A stretch of 16,032 bases of DNA, taken from NCBI GenBank assembly GCA_009925805.1, contig RFQF01000023.1:1-16032 (forward strand). Reading direction: 5' to 3'. Every line of letters starts with the position of its first letter. Positions within the stretch are counted from its first letter, which is position 1. A program made the translations under genes and the position numbers. The DNA is from Flavobacteriia bacterium. GTDB taxonomy: Bacteria; Bacteroidota; Bacteroidia; Flavobacteriales_D; Crocinitomicaceae. Under the pieces are notes generated by a model. The model worked only from the letters and a program-made list of their open reading frames with translations. It searched no databases and was not told the origin of the DNA. This document shows, piece after piece, positions 8,233 to 14,873 of the stretch.

Positions 8233-9048
8233 TTAAACAGCTATCGCGTGTTCCCGCAATACCTCGTTGAGGGAAGTCTTTAAGTCTGTGGAGGCGGATC
8301 GTTGGCCAATGATGAGGGCGCATGGCACTTGGTAGGTACCCGCTGGGAAGGTTTTCTCATAGGTTCCAGGAATCACCACGCTTCGTTCCGGTATAACTCC
8401 CCGGTATTCCTGCGCTTCCGCTTGCGTAACATCGAAGATTTTAGTGCTTTTGGTGAGCACAACATTGGCCCCAAGTACCGCCCCTCGACCAATACGCACT
8501 CCTTCGACCACGATGCATCTGGAACCGATAAACGCATCATCCTCTACGATAACAGGCGCTGCCTGAAGGGGCTCTAGGACGCCACCAATGCCCACGCCAC
8601 CGCTGAGGTGTACATTTTTTCCAATTTGTGCGCAACTTCCTACTGTAGCCCAAGTATCGACCATGGTTCCTTCATCTACGTAGGCGCCTAGGTTAACATA
8701 AGAAGGCATCAAGATAACGCCCGGGGCTAAATAAGCCCCAAATCGGGCACTCGCTCCCGGCACCACACGTACCCCAAGATCTGCGTAATTGTGTTTTAAA
8801 GGCATTTTATCGTGAAACTCAAATGGTCCCACTTCATGGGTATGCATTGATCGAATAGGGAAATACATGACCACTGCTTTTTTAATCCATTCGTTGACAC
8901 GCCAAGTACCCTCCGAGTTAGGTTCTGCAACACGAATTTTGCCTTTATCTAAAGCTTCCATTACCTCGTTGATGGCCTGTTGTGTGACAGCTTCCTGGAG
9001 TAAGGATCGATTCTCCCAAGCTTGTTCAATAAGCGTTTTTGTTTCCAT
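8233..9048 (-). CDS. dapD: 2,3,4,5-tetrahydropyridine-2,6-dicarboxylate N-succinyltransferase
   Basis: The 271-aa enzyme transfers succinyl from succinyl-CoA to tetrahydrodipicolinate in the succinylase branch of diaminopimelate/lysine synthesis, which also supplies peptidoglycan diaminopimelate. It has an N-terminal helical domain (about 1-100, with WRVNEWIKKAVVMYF) and a left-handed beta-helix of hexapeptide repeats (about 105-225, for example GVGIGGVLEPLQAAPVIVEDDAFIG in two parts). Length matches E. coli DapD (274 aa). I chose the ATG at 9048. The frame stays open upstream to 9174, but the extra 42 residues are low-complexity and unlike the family, and a -7 box sits 4 nt before 9048. The gene is divergent from the MFS gene and leads the dapD-purB-secreted protein-peptidase run. 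Confidence 0.96.
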   Translation of the reverse strand: METKTLIEQAWENRSLLQEAVTQQAINEVMEALDKGKIRVAEPNSEGTWRVNEWIKKAVVMYFPIRSMHTHEVGPFEFHDKMPLKHNYADLGVRVVPGASARFGAYLAPGVILMPSYVNLGAYVDEGTMVDTWATVGSCAQIGKNVHLSGGVGIGGVLEPLQAAPVIVEDDAFIGSRCIVVEGVRIGRGAVLGANVVLTKSTKIFDVTQAEAQEYRGVIPERSVVIPGTYEKTFPAGTYQVPCALIIGQRSASTDLKTSLNEVLREHAIAV

Positions 9049-9052
9049 ACTA

Positions 9053-9060
9053 CAAAGGTA
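9053..9060 (-). promoter_or_regulatory. -7 box of dapD promoter, predicted leaderless
   Basis: The minus strand reads TACCTTTG, then TAGT, then the dapD ATG. It is a perfect TAnnTTTG box ending 4 nt before the start codon. The -33 region is weak (a TTCG about 21 nt upstream). Measured against the SRP RNA in this window, the predicted start base is the A of the ATG. Confidence 0.6.
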
Positions 9061-9116
9061 TTTTAATTCTGGTGGTTCTTTCGAATTTTGTAGTGTAAAG
9101 GTCAACGAAATATAAG

Positions 9117-9124
9117 TATGTTTG
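9117..9124 (+). promoter_or_regulatory. -7 box of the MFS gene promoter, predicted nearly leaderless
   Basis: TATGTTTG matches TAnnTTTG and is followed by CAATA and an ATG at 9130. The -33 element is poor (a GTG 21 nt upstream). The box overlaps the more upstream in-frame ATG at 9118, so if it is used, translation must start at 9130. Confidence 0.5.
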
Positions 9125-9129
9125 CAATA

Positions 9130-10383
9130 ATGCAAGCTACCAAAACTACCCCTCCCACGTTTCCAAAGGCTCAACGGTTGTTGATATTATTGACCGTGAT
9201 TAACCTGTTTAACTTTATTGATCGATACGTTTTATCCGCGGTGCTGGAACCCATTAAAGACGATCTCGGAATAAAGAACGATGGAGCTATGGGACGGCTT
9301 GCAACGGCCTTCATGTTAGGGTATTTTTTAACCTCGCCCATTTTTGGCTATTTAGGAGATAAGTTATCGCGTCGAAAACTCATGGCAATTGGTATTGTGG
9401 GTTGGAGTTTGGGTACCTGCTTAACAGGCGTTGCTCAAGGGTTCGCTTTCATGTTGTTTTGCCGAATCATGGTGGGTTTAGGGGAGGCCAGTTTTGGGGC
9501 CATTGCGCCTGCCGTTATTTCCGATGCGTATCCTGCGGAACGAAGAAACAAAGCCATTACGTTCTTTTCCTTGGCGATTCCAATTGGGGCGGCGATTGGA
9601 TTTGCGTTAGGGGGTGTCATTGCCGCACAGTTAGGTTGGCGAAATGCCTTTTTTATTACAGGATTACCCGGATTTCTGCTCGCAGTTGCCTTGTTTTTTG
9701 TTCCTGAGCCTGAACGGGGTTTGAACGATCCGAACGAAGTAAAAAAGGAGAAAATTTCCCTCAAAAGTATTGCAGCGCTTCTAAAAAACCGAGAATACCT
9801 TTACGTCAATTTAGGCTACGTTTTTTACACCTTTGCCATGGGGGCATTTTCCTTCTGGGGCCCGGCATTTTTACATCGTGTTCATGGGTTGAATGAGGCG
9901 GATGCTTCCTTGTTTTTAGGCCCGAGTTTGGTAGTTGGAGGAATTCTCGGAACCTTGATTGGTGGGTATTTCGCCAACCGCTGGCGCGCAAAATCTGCCG
10001 AGGGTTATGCTAAATTATTGGTGGTGTCCATGTTCTTTGCAGTTCCTTTTTCTTTCATATCCTTCCTCACGGAAAACACGTTATTGAGTATGATTAGCAT
10101 CGTGTTGGCGTTGATTTTTCTCTTTCAGTCAACAGGACCAATCAATACGGTAATTCTGGAAAGTGTACCCTCGAATATGCGTGCCTCGGCCATGGCAATT
10201 TGTATTTTTATGATACACGCGTTCGGTGATTTGTGGTCACCGGAATTGGTGGGAAGGGTTTCCGATAGTTCTGGGAGTTTGCGCATCGGTATGCTCGTTC
10301 TCCCAGGAGCTTTTCTTCTAGCTGCTTTGTTTTGGGGATTCTTATATCGGGAACAACAACGAAAAGCGCGATTACCCCATTAG
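9130..10383 (+). CDS. MFS transporter, Spinster-like
   Basis: This is a polytopic inner-membrane protein of 417 aa (421 from the alternative ATG at 9118) with about twelve hydrophobic segments. The start INLFNFIDRYVLSAVLEPIK resembles the Spinster/MFS_1 group. The loop-2 MFS motif A is visible as GYLGDKLSRRKLMAIG, and a second-half counterpart region is present around GGYFANRWRAKS. GRIMVGLGEAS-like sequence (CRIMVGLGEASFGAIAP) in the fourth segment is also typical. Substrate cannot be told from sequence. Members of this group carry organic anions, sugars or lipids. I prefer the ATG at 9130 because the likely -7 box covers 9118. The gene stands alone between the divergent dapD and the convergent oxidoreductase gene, with a 33-bp gap at its 3' end. 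Confidence 0.9.
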   Translation: MQATKTTPPTFPKAQRLLILLTVINLFNFIDRYVLSAVLEPIKDDLGIKNDGAMGRLATAFMLGYFLTSPIFGYLGDKLSRRKLMAIGIVGWSLGTCLTGVAQGFAFMLFCRIMVGLGEASFGAIAPAVISDAYPAERRNKAITFFSLAIPIGAAIGFALGGVIAAQLGWRNAFFITGLPGFLLAVALFFVPEPERGLNDPNEVKKEKISLKSIAALLKNREYLYVNLGYVFYTFAMGAFSFWGPAFLHRVHGLNEADASLFLGPSLVVGGILGTLIGGYFANRWRAKSAEGYAKLLVVSMFFAVPFSFISFLTENTLLSMISIVLALIFLFQSTGPINTVILESVPSNMRASAMAICIFMIHAFGDLWSPELVGRVSDSSGSLRIGMLVLPGAFLLAALFWGFLYREQQRKARLPH

Positions 10384-10416
10384 GGTTAACTAATCCTTAA
10401 AAGAACCGTAGCAAGT

Positions 10417-11631
10417 TTAAAGGGTGTCCTTTACATAATCGCTCAAGTAGGAGAACGGTTCGTTCAACGTACCCTCGAACGTAGTTTCGGTTGCATGATG
10501 GATGATTTGGTCTGGGTCGTCTACCAATAACCTCGGAAATACGTGTTTCAATAGTTCGTTGCCAAAGTCTTCGGACGCGTCTTTGGGTAACTCGCATGGG
10601 AGGTTGTCTACGGCCATGACAGCAATGGCGTCGCTCTCCATAAAATCACATTCCAATCCCGTCCATGGGTTGTAGCCGTATATCGCTGCGCCAATTTTCG
10701 AAGGTCGAATGGTGCTCGCAATGGGGCCATTTACATCACACGAAATATCCGCAATGACTTTCAACCTCGGGCTGTTTTGTAAATCTTCACGGGTTAATAA
10801 TACCGCTGAACGGTTGTCCCAATAGTGGCATGGAATGTACATGTCCGTGGAAGGGCTGAAGTTTCGTATCATGGAAAGATAACCCTCGGGATTCGAGTAA
10901 AAATCCGATTTATCAAAAGTCCCACTTGCCGTTTGAAAATAATCCTCTGCTTCAAGATGCGTATAAACAGGTTCATCGAATTCTTGACGTAAATACTCTT
11001 CAGGTGTCACTTCTTTGATCGGCAAGAGATTCATGATTTCACCAGCACCATGGCCCACTCGGCCATAGCCACTCAACAAGCATCGAAAATTTCTCGGAAG
11101 GATCACTTTTTTCAATTCTGCCTCGACTTCTTCCCGATTCAAGCAGGTGTGTGCTGGCTTTAATTCATATAGTTTATGTTTTAACCCATATGTCAAAAAT
11201 CCATTATAGCAACCCACAATTCCAGCGTAACGCCCGAAACCTATCAACCGATTTCGGTATTTATCACGAATTACCTCATAGTCAATGAGCCGAATGCGAT
11301 GGGCCAAGATGGCTTTTAATAATGCTCGGTTATACGGCTGTTTTTTGAAGGTATGAGAGAAGAACATGAATGTTTTGTGAGGAATCAGCGCATCAATGGG
11401 AACTTCCTTCACCCCAAGGATGATGTCGCAGTGGTGGAGATCGTCCACAACGGATACACCCTGACTGAGGTACGCTTCATCCGAAAAAGTACGGATGGGG
11501 CTGCTTTGCACGTACACTTCAACGTGCGGGAACATGGTTGCAAGCGTTGCGCACTGTGACGGGGTGAGCGGCGCTCTAAAATCAGGAGGAACTTTACCTT
11601 CCCGAAGGACACCTATCCGTATTTTTTCCAT
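10417..11631 (-). CDS. NAD(P)-dependent oxidoreductase of the saccharopine dehydrogenase (lysine-forming)/alanine dehydrogenase family
   Basis: The 404-aa protein has an AlaDH/PNT-type N-domain and a Rossmann domain with LSGYGRVGHGAGEIM at about 186-200. Its layout follows fungal Lys1. RAPLTPSQ is near residue 20, Lys75 in GVKEVP and His93 in FSHTFK correspond to the catalytic Lys and His of Lys1, DYEVI and GFGRYAGIVG follow, and VDNLPCELPKDASEDFGNELL is at 341-361. The active-site positions I can check are kept, so it is probably a working dehydrogenase of an amino acid or imine-type substrate. The true substrate is unknown because this window's lysine route (dapD) is the DAP pathway, which does not need saccharopine. 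It is the last gene of the four-gene operon, starting in a TAATG overlap with the phosphatase gene. Confidence 0.82.
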   Translation of the reverse strand: MEKIRIGVLREGKVPPDFRAPLTPSQCATLATMFPHVEVYVQSSPIRTFSDEAYLSQGVSVVDDLHHCDIILGVKEVPIDALIPHKTFMFFSHTFKKQPYNRALLKAILAHRIRLIDYEVIRDKYRNRLIGFGRYAGIVGCYNGFLTYGLKHKLYELKPAHTCLNREEVEAELKKVILPRNFRCLLSGYGRVGHGAGEIMNLLPIKEVTPEEYLRQEFDEPVYTHLEAEDYFQTASGTFDKSDFYSNPEGYLSMIRNFSPSTDMYIPCHYWDNRSAVLLTREDLQNSPRLKVIADISCDVNGPIASTIRPSKIGAAIYGYNPWTGLECDFMESDAIAVMAVDNLPCELPKDASEDFGNELLKHVFPRLLVDDPDQIIHHATETTFEGTLNEPFSYLSDYVKDTL

Positions 11632-12302
11632 TATAGATATTTTTTTAAGTAAGCATCAATAAATTCTCGAACACATCCTTTTCCTCCCGGGGTGGAAAGA
11701 ATAATCGAGCAAATTGCTTTTACCTCGGTCACTGCATCCGCTGGACAAACCGCTAAACCTACTTGATGCATGACTTCCAAATCATTGATGTCGTCGCCAA
11801 TCATGGCCACCTTGCTCAGTTCTATGCCCAGCTCTGCACACCATTGCTTCAACACTTCAAGTTTCGGTTGTTGTCCCACATAACACCGCGAAATTCCAAG
11901 CAATTCGGCTCTTTTTTGCACCATGTGTTGGGTGAATCCGGAGGAAATAATTCCAATGGGAAAGCCTTTTTTTGTTAAGCCAAGAATGCCAAGTCCGTCT
12001 TTCGTATGGAATTGTTTCATTTGGTCCCCGGACTCCGTCCAATACATCCCTCCGTCGGTCATGACACCATCCACGTCCAAAATGAGCAGTTGAATGCTTT
12101 TTAATTTTTTTGCCAAAGATTCCTCGTGAAACAGCGGTTTGAACAACAAGGCCATTAAATCGAGGGAATATTCCTCTGCGATGGCCTCCAAATCGAAGAG
12201 GGTTAATTCGCGCACTTCATCCACTTCCAAATCGGCGAGAAAATCGTTGTAATGCAATCCATGTTTTGCACACAATCCTTTGATATTTTGTTCTAACATC
12301 AT
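11631..12302 (-). CDS. kdsC: KdsC-type HAD phosphatase with HTH-like N-terminal extension
   Basis: Residues about 66-223 are a HAD-superfamily C0-type phosphatase of the KdsC (3-deoxy-D-manno-octulosonate 8-phosphate phosphatase) group. Motif I is DVDGVMTDG (Asp76, Asp78), motif II is IISSG around 118-122, motif IV is GDDINDLE at 169-176, and the C-terminal tail GGKGCVREFID is typical of KdsC. KdsC proteins are usually about 170-190 aa. This one has about 60 extra N-terminal residues (NIKGLCAKHGL...LTLFDLEAIAEEYSLDLMALLF) whose helix pattern resembles an XRE-type helix-turn-helix with a degenerate recognition helix. The start is ATG at 12302, in an ATGA overlap with the DAHP synthase gene, followed at once by a second ATG. 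The substrate could be Kdo8P or, given the neighbour, another 3-deoxy-ulosonate phosphate. That second option is an inference. Confidence 0.85.
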   Translation of the reverse strand: MMLEQNIKGLCAKHGLHYNDFLADLEVDEVRELTLFDLEAIAEEYSLDLMALLFKPLFHEESLAKKLKSIQLLILDVDGVMTDGGMYWTESGDQMKQFHTKDGLGILGLTKKGFPIGIISSGFTQHMVQKRAELLGISRCYVGQQPKLEVLKQWCAELGIELSKVAMIGDDINDLEVMHQVGLAVCPADAVTEVKAICSIILSTPGGKGCVREFIDAYLKKYL

Positions 12303-13297
12303 CCTACTATTTGATATCCCACAGCGGCGGCAACGGGCTTTAATTCATGGTATAATTGTTCAAAAGCTTCATAGGTCAGTTGTTGCGAAGCGTCGGATTT
12401 GGCCACTTTGGGGTTAGGGTGGGTTTCAATGAGCAAACCGTCAATTCCCATGGCTACGCACGCCTTGGCCAGTGAAGCAACCCCATAAGCGTAACCCATC
12501 GCATGCGAGGGATCGAGAATTACCGGTAAATTGGTGTGTTCTTTTAGCCACGCCACGCCACATAAATCGAGGGTAAAGCGCGTTCCTGTCTCAAAGGTCC
12601 GGATACCCCGTTCGCAAACCATGACGTTGGGGTTACCCCCTGACAATACAAATTCTGCCGCTTGTACGAGTTCTTGAAGGGTAGTTCCGAATCCGCGTTT
12701 AATGAGAACAGGTTGTTGAATTTTTGCACAAGCTCGCAGAATTCCTTGGTCGTACATGGCTTTAGCGCCAATCTGAATGATGTCCGTATGCTCGATAATT
12801 TCTTGAATGTGGGTAGCGTCGCGTGCTTCGGTAATCACGGTGAGACCATACTTTTCCCGCATTTTAGCCAGCAGTTGAAGGCCTTCGAGCCCCATGCCTT
12901 GAAACGAATAGGGACTTGTTCGGGGCTTGTAGGCGCCCCCGCGAAGGGTATTGAGCCCGAGTTTTTGGAGCAGCTGTGCAGCACTTTCAATTTGCTCCTC
13001 GGATTCTACGGAACACGGACCTGCGATGAGTACGGTGTTTCGTGTGGTCCCTCCAATGCGCGTGTTGCCAAACGATAGGGTTCGGGTGGTGGCTTGATAT
13101 TTTCGGCTGGAGAGTTGCATATCGTTGGGGAATTCCCAAGAGGATACTGTGTGGTTAACCAAATTTTCGGGAACGCTTTTTACGGAGGATCCGGTAATTA
13201 ACACATGCGTTTGATCGAAAAGATAAAATGCTTGGTGTTCGGCCGCTAAGGCTCGTGCTTCAGTTTCGGATAAGTCGGATTTTAAATGTAGAATCAT
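12299..13297 (-). CDS. aroF: 3-deoxy-7-phosphoheptulonate (DAHP) synthase, class I-beta
   Basis: The 332-aa enzyme condenses PEP with erythrose 4-phosphate, the first step of the shikimate pathway. Residues 1 to about 80 look like the ferredoxin-like regulatory (FL) domain of Thermotoga-type enzymes, and the TIM barrel follows. GPCSVES (metal ligand Cys95), RGGAYKPRTSPYSFQG with KPRTS at 124-128, KRG at 200-202, CERGIRTFE at 228-236, His265, Glu291 and Asp302 supply the PEP, aldose phosphate and metal sites. KPRTS is the DAHP-synthase signature. Kdo8P synthases have KANRSS there, so I reject KdsA. One oddity is IGAKAMYD at about 176-183, where the family usually has IGARNMQN, a Lys at a PEP-binding Arg. 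It starts in an ATGA overlap with the epimerase-CBS gene and ends in an ATGA overlap with the kdsC-like gene. Confidence 0.93.
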   Translation of the reverse strand: MILHLKSDLSETEARALAAEHQAFYLFDQTHVLITGSSVKSVPENLVNHTVSSWEFPNDMQLSSRKYQATTRTLSFGNTRIGGTTRNTVLIAGPCSVESEEQIESAAQLLQKLGLNTLRGGAYKPRTSPYSFQGMGLEGLQLLAKMREKYGLTVITEARDATHIQEIIEHTDIIQIGAKAMYDQGILRACAKIQQPVLIKRGFGTTLQELVQAAEFVLSGGNPNVMVCERGIRTFETGTRFTLDLCGVAWLKEHTNLPVILDPSHAMGYAYGVASLAKACVAMGIDGLLIETHPNPKVAKSDASQQLTYEAFEQLYHELKPVAAAVGYQIVG

Positions 13298-14298
13298 AGT
13301 TCGCCTTTAATCAGGTTGGTAAAGTTAAGGATTCCCACGGCCTCGTTTTGAGAGGAGACCACGGGGAGGTACATCACAGGAAAAGGGGCTCGTTTGAGCA
13401 TTTTTAAGAGGTCATAAACCGAATGGCTCGCTTGAATGGTCAGCGGTTGGTAATTTATCATGCCTTCGGGGCTTATGGCTTCTTGCGTTCGAAGTTGGTG
13501 CAACAATGCCTTGCGGATATCGGCGCTGGAAACAATGCCCTTTAATGTGCCGTCTGCGTTGGTTACCAAACAGAAACCTAATTGTCCCACATCAATGGTT
13601 TCGAGAATGGATCGTGTGGTGCAGTTCACGAAGGAAACTTTCGGACACTCTTCCAGCGGAATCATAAAATCTTCCACGCGAAAGGAGGAGGCCGTGTTGC
13701 GCACCGTTAAGTTCATCAGCGCATGGCCAATGCTTGGCCCTTTGAACAGGTAGGATCCGGAAACGGCTGTGCTCACGCCCATGTTGCGAAGAATGAAGGA
13801 CACTTCTCCGTTGACACCGCCGTCCACATGAATCGATTTATGGGGATAACGCTTTCGGAAGGTGCGTATTTTTTTGAAATTCTCTTGGTTGAAAGTGCCC
13901 CCTGATTGCCCGGGAACGGTGGCCATAATGAGGATGAAGTCGCAATCGGAAAAGGCATCGAAGGCATCGACTGGCGTAGGAGTTGTGATCGCAACTCCTT
14001 TGGCGGCGCGCAATTCTTTTGGCCATACCAAAGGTTCCTCCAAGGGTTCCACTTGGAACGTGACATATTCTACCGGTACTTCGAGTAATAAAGGAAAGAA
14101 ACGGGATGGGGTGGAGGTAATGATATGCAAATCAACCGGGATACGGGTCCATTTTCGCAAGTGGACGATATCGTCAAAAACGGCCAAGTCATCGTTGCAA
14201 TCCACGTGAAGCAGGTCAACCTGGTGTGCGTCGAGTTCAGCAATGGTTTGCGCCAAATCCTTGCGGGCATCGCTGTAGATGGAAGCAGATATTTTCAT
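13294..14298 (-). CDS. Ribulose-phosphate 3-epimerase-like TIM barrel fused to a CBS-domain pair
   Basis: Residues 1 to about 200 resemble pentulose-phosphate 3-epimerase (Rpe). They contain KISASIYSD, LLHVDCNDD (His31, Asp33), VDLHIIT (His58), ILIMATVPGQSGGTF, and SIHVDGGV (Asp159). The four metal ligands of Rpe (His, Asp, His, Asp) are thus all present. The usual MDGHFVPN loop after the first Asp is missing or rebuilt, so the substrate may differ from ribulose 5-phosphate. Residues about 207-334 are two CBS repeats (RVEDFMIPLE..., FCLVTNADGTLKGIVSSADIRKAL, then MINYQPLTIQA...MYLPVVSSQNEAVGILNFTNLI), like the pair in KdsD arabinose-5-phosphate isomerase. CBS pairs usually bind adenine nucleotides and regulate the attached enzyme. 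It is the first gene of the operon, 4-bp overlap with aroF, with a -7 box 5 nt before its ATG. The fusion is not one I know as a standard architecture. Confidence 0.8.
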   Translation of the reverse strand: MKISASIYSDARKDLAQTIAELDAHQVDLLHVDCNDDLAVFDDIVHLRKWTRIPVDLHIITSTPSRFFPLLLEVPVEYVTFQVEPLEEPLVWPKELRAAKGVAITTPTPVDAFDAFSDCDFILIMATVPGQSGGTFNQENFKKIRTFRKRYPHKSIHVDGGVNGEVSFILRNMGVSTAVSGSYLFKGPSIGHALMNLTVRNTASSFRVEDFMIPLEECPKVSFVNCTTRSILETIDVGQLGFCLVTNADGTLKGIVSSADIRKALLHQLRTQEAISPEGMINYQPLTIQASHSVYDLLKMLKRAPFPVMYLPVVSSQNEAVGILNFTNLIKGEL

Positions 14299-14303
14299 CG
14301 CTT

Positions 14304-14311
14304 CAAAGGTA
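14304..14311 (-). promoter_or_regulatory. -7 box of the epimerase-CBS/aroF/kdsC operon
   Basis: The minus strand reads TACCTTTG, AAGCG, ATG. It is a perfect TAnnTTTG box ending 5 nt before the first start codon of the operon. About 16 nt further upstream lies GTTTTC, which may stand in for the -33 element. The SRP RNA promoter also has GTTTTC upstream (18 nt). A leader of 0-1 nt is predicted. Confidence 0.6.
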
Positions 14312-14449
14312 ATTATTCTGATGCGAGGAAAACGTTAATTGCATTTTCCTTTGGTAGATTTTGTTTGATAACCTATTAATTGAATTACCGCATAATTTTG
14401 GTAGGTGGTTTCATTAATCCGTTCCGAAATTAACGAGTTAAGAATCGGT

Positions 14450-14740
14450 TCATTTTTTTCGTGAAACACAGGTTATTTTAACGATTTGACCTGCCATGCA
14501 TATGGAACTTCCCTCAAAAGGCTCATAGGTAAAATAAAAGAGCTTATTCCCTTTGGGCAGTTGCGTCGTAAAATCACCCAGGTTTACCGGTTCGAAAGTT
14601 TTCTCCTTGGTTGCAATGACCCATCCGCAACCGTCTAAGCCCACCAAGTTTTTTATTTTCCCCTTCACAGCATTCGGACAAGACATTTGCTTCGCACAAC
14701 TTGTCAAAACGAGAAACCCCAAAACATAAATCCATTTCAT
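14450..14740 (-). CDS. Small cysteine-rich lipoprotein of unknown function
   Basis: The 96-aa protein has a lipoprotein signal peptide ending VLTSC, with lipidated Cys15 predicted, so it should sit on a membrane outside the cytoplasm. The mature part has four more cysteines (21, 38, 81, 91), enough for two disulfides. It contains the phrases GLDGCGWVI, EPVNL, KLFYFTY and SSICMAGQIVKITC. The phrase order looks like a small beta-barrel (OB-like) domain that recurs in Bacteroidota lipoproteins, but I know no function for it. The ATG at 14740 is preceded by a near-consensus promoter. It lies 151 bp upstream of the epimerase-CBS gene on the same strand, and that gene has its own -7 box, so I do not put them in one operon. 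Confidence 0.75.
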   Translation of the reverse strand: MKWIYVLGFLVLTSCAKQMSCPNAVKGKIKNLVGLDGCGWVIATKEKTFEPVNLGDFTTQLPKGNKLFYFTYEPFEGSSICMAGQIVKITCVSRKK

Positions 14741-14744
14741 AGGT

Positions 14745-14777
14745 TAAAAATAGTAAATTTCATGTTGAAAGTATCAA
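14745..14777 (-). promoter_or_regulatory. Promoter candidate for the small lipoprotein gene
   Basis: On the minus strand a -33 TTG (14777-14775) is followed after 22 nt by TATTTTTA (14752-14745), which is TAnnTTTG with one mismatch at the last base. The box ends 4 nt before the ATG, the same distance as for dapD and the SRP RNA. Confidence 0.45.
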
Positions 14778-14786
14778 TGTCTTACT

Positions 14787-14858
14787 GGACTTTAGGACAT
14801 TAGGACATTGGAACTTTTGGACATCGGGACATTGGGACGTAAGGATTTAAGAATGCAA
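14787..14858. repeat. Degenerate octamer tandem array, 9 units
   Basis: Nine consecutive 8-nt units are in exact phase: GGACTTTA, GGACATTA, GGACATTG, GAACTTTT, GGACATCG, GGACATTG, GGACGTAA, GGATTTAA, GAATGCAA. The last units drift. The consensus GGACATTR is the reverse complement of the unit of the second array at 15101-15204, allowing for phase. Confidence 0.9.
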
Positions 14859-14873
14859 GTTCCTGGAAAGCGG

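Noticed and set aside
9049..9174. N-terminal extension of dapD to a start at 9174
   Set aside because: The extra 42 residues have no resemblance to DapD and would cover the divergent MFS start. The family start METKTLIEQAWENR fits 9048, next to a promoter box.
10384..10416. Terminator in the convergent gap between the MFS and oxidoreductase genes
   Set aside because: I see no GC-rich hairpin or T-tract in the 33 bp.
12299..13297. KdsA (Kdo8P synthase) as the identity of the synthase beside kdsC
   Set aside because: The protein has KPRTSPYSFQG and an FL-type N-domain, which mark DAHP synthase. Kdo8P synthase has KANRSS at that position.
14299..14449. Lipoprotein gene as the first gene of the epimerase-CBS operon
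   Set aside because: The gap is 151 bp and the operon has its own -7 box right before its ATG, unlike the overlapping genes inside the operon.
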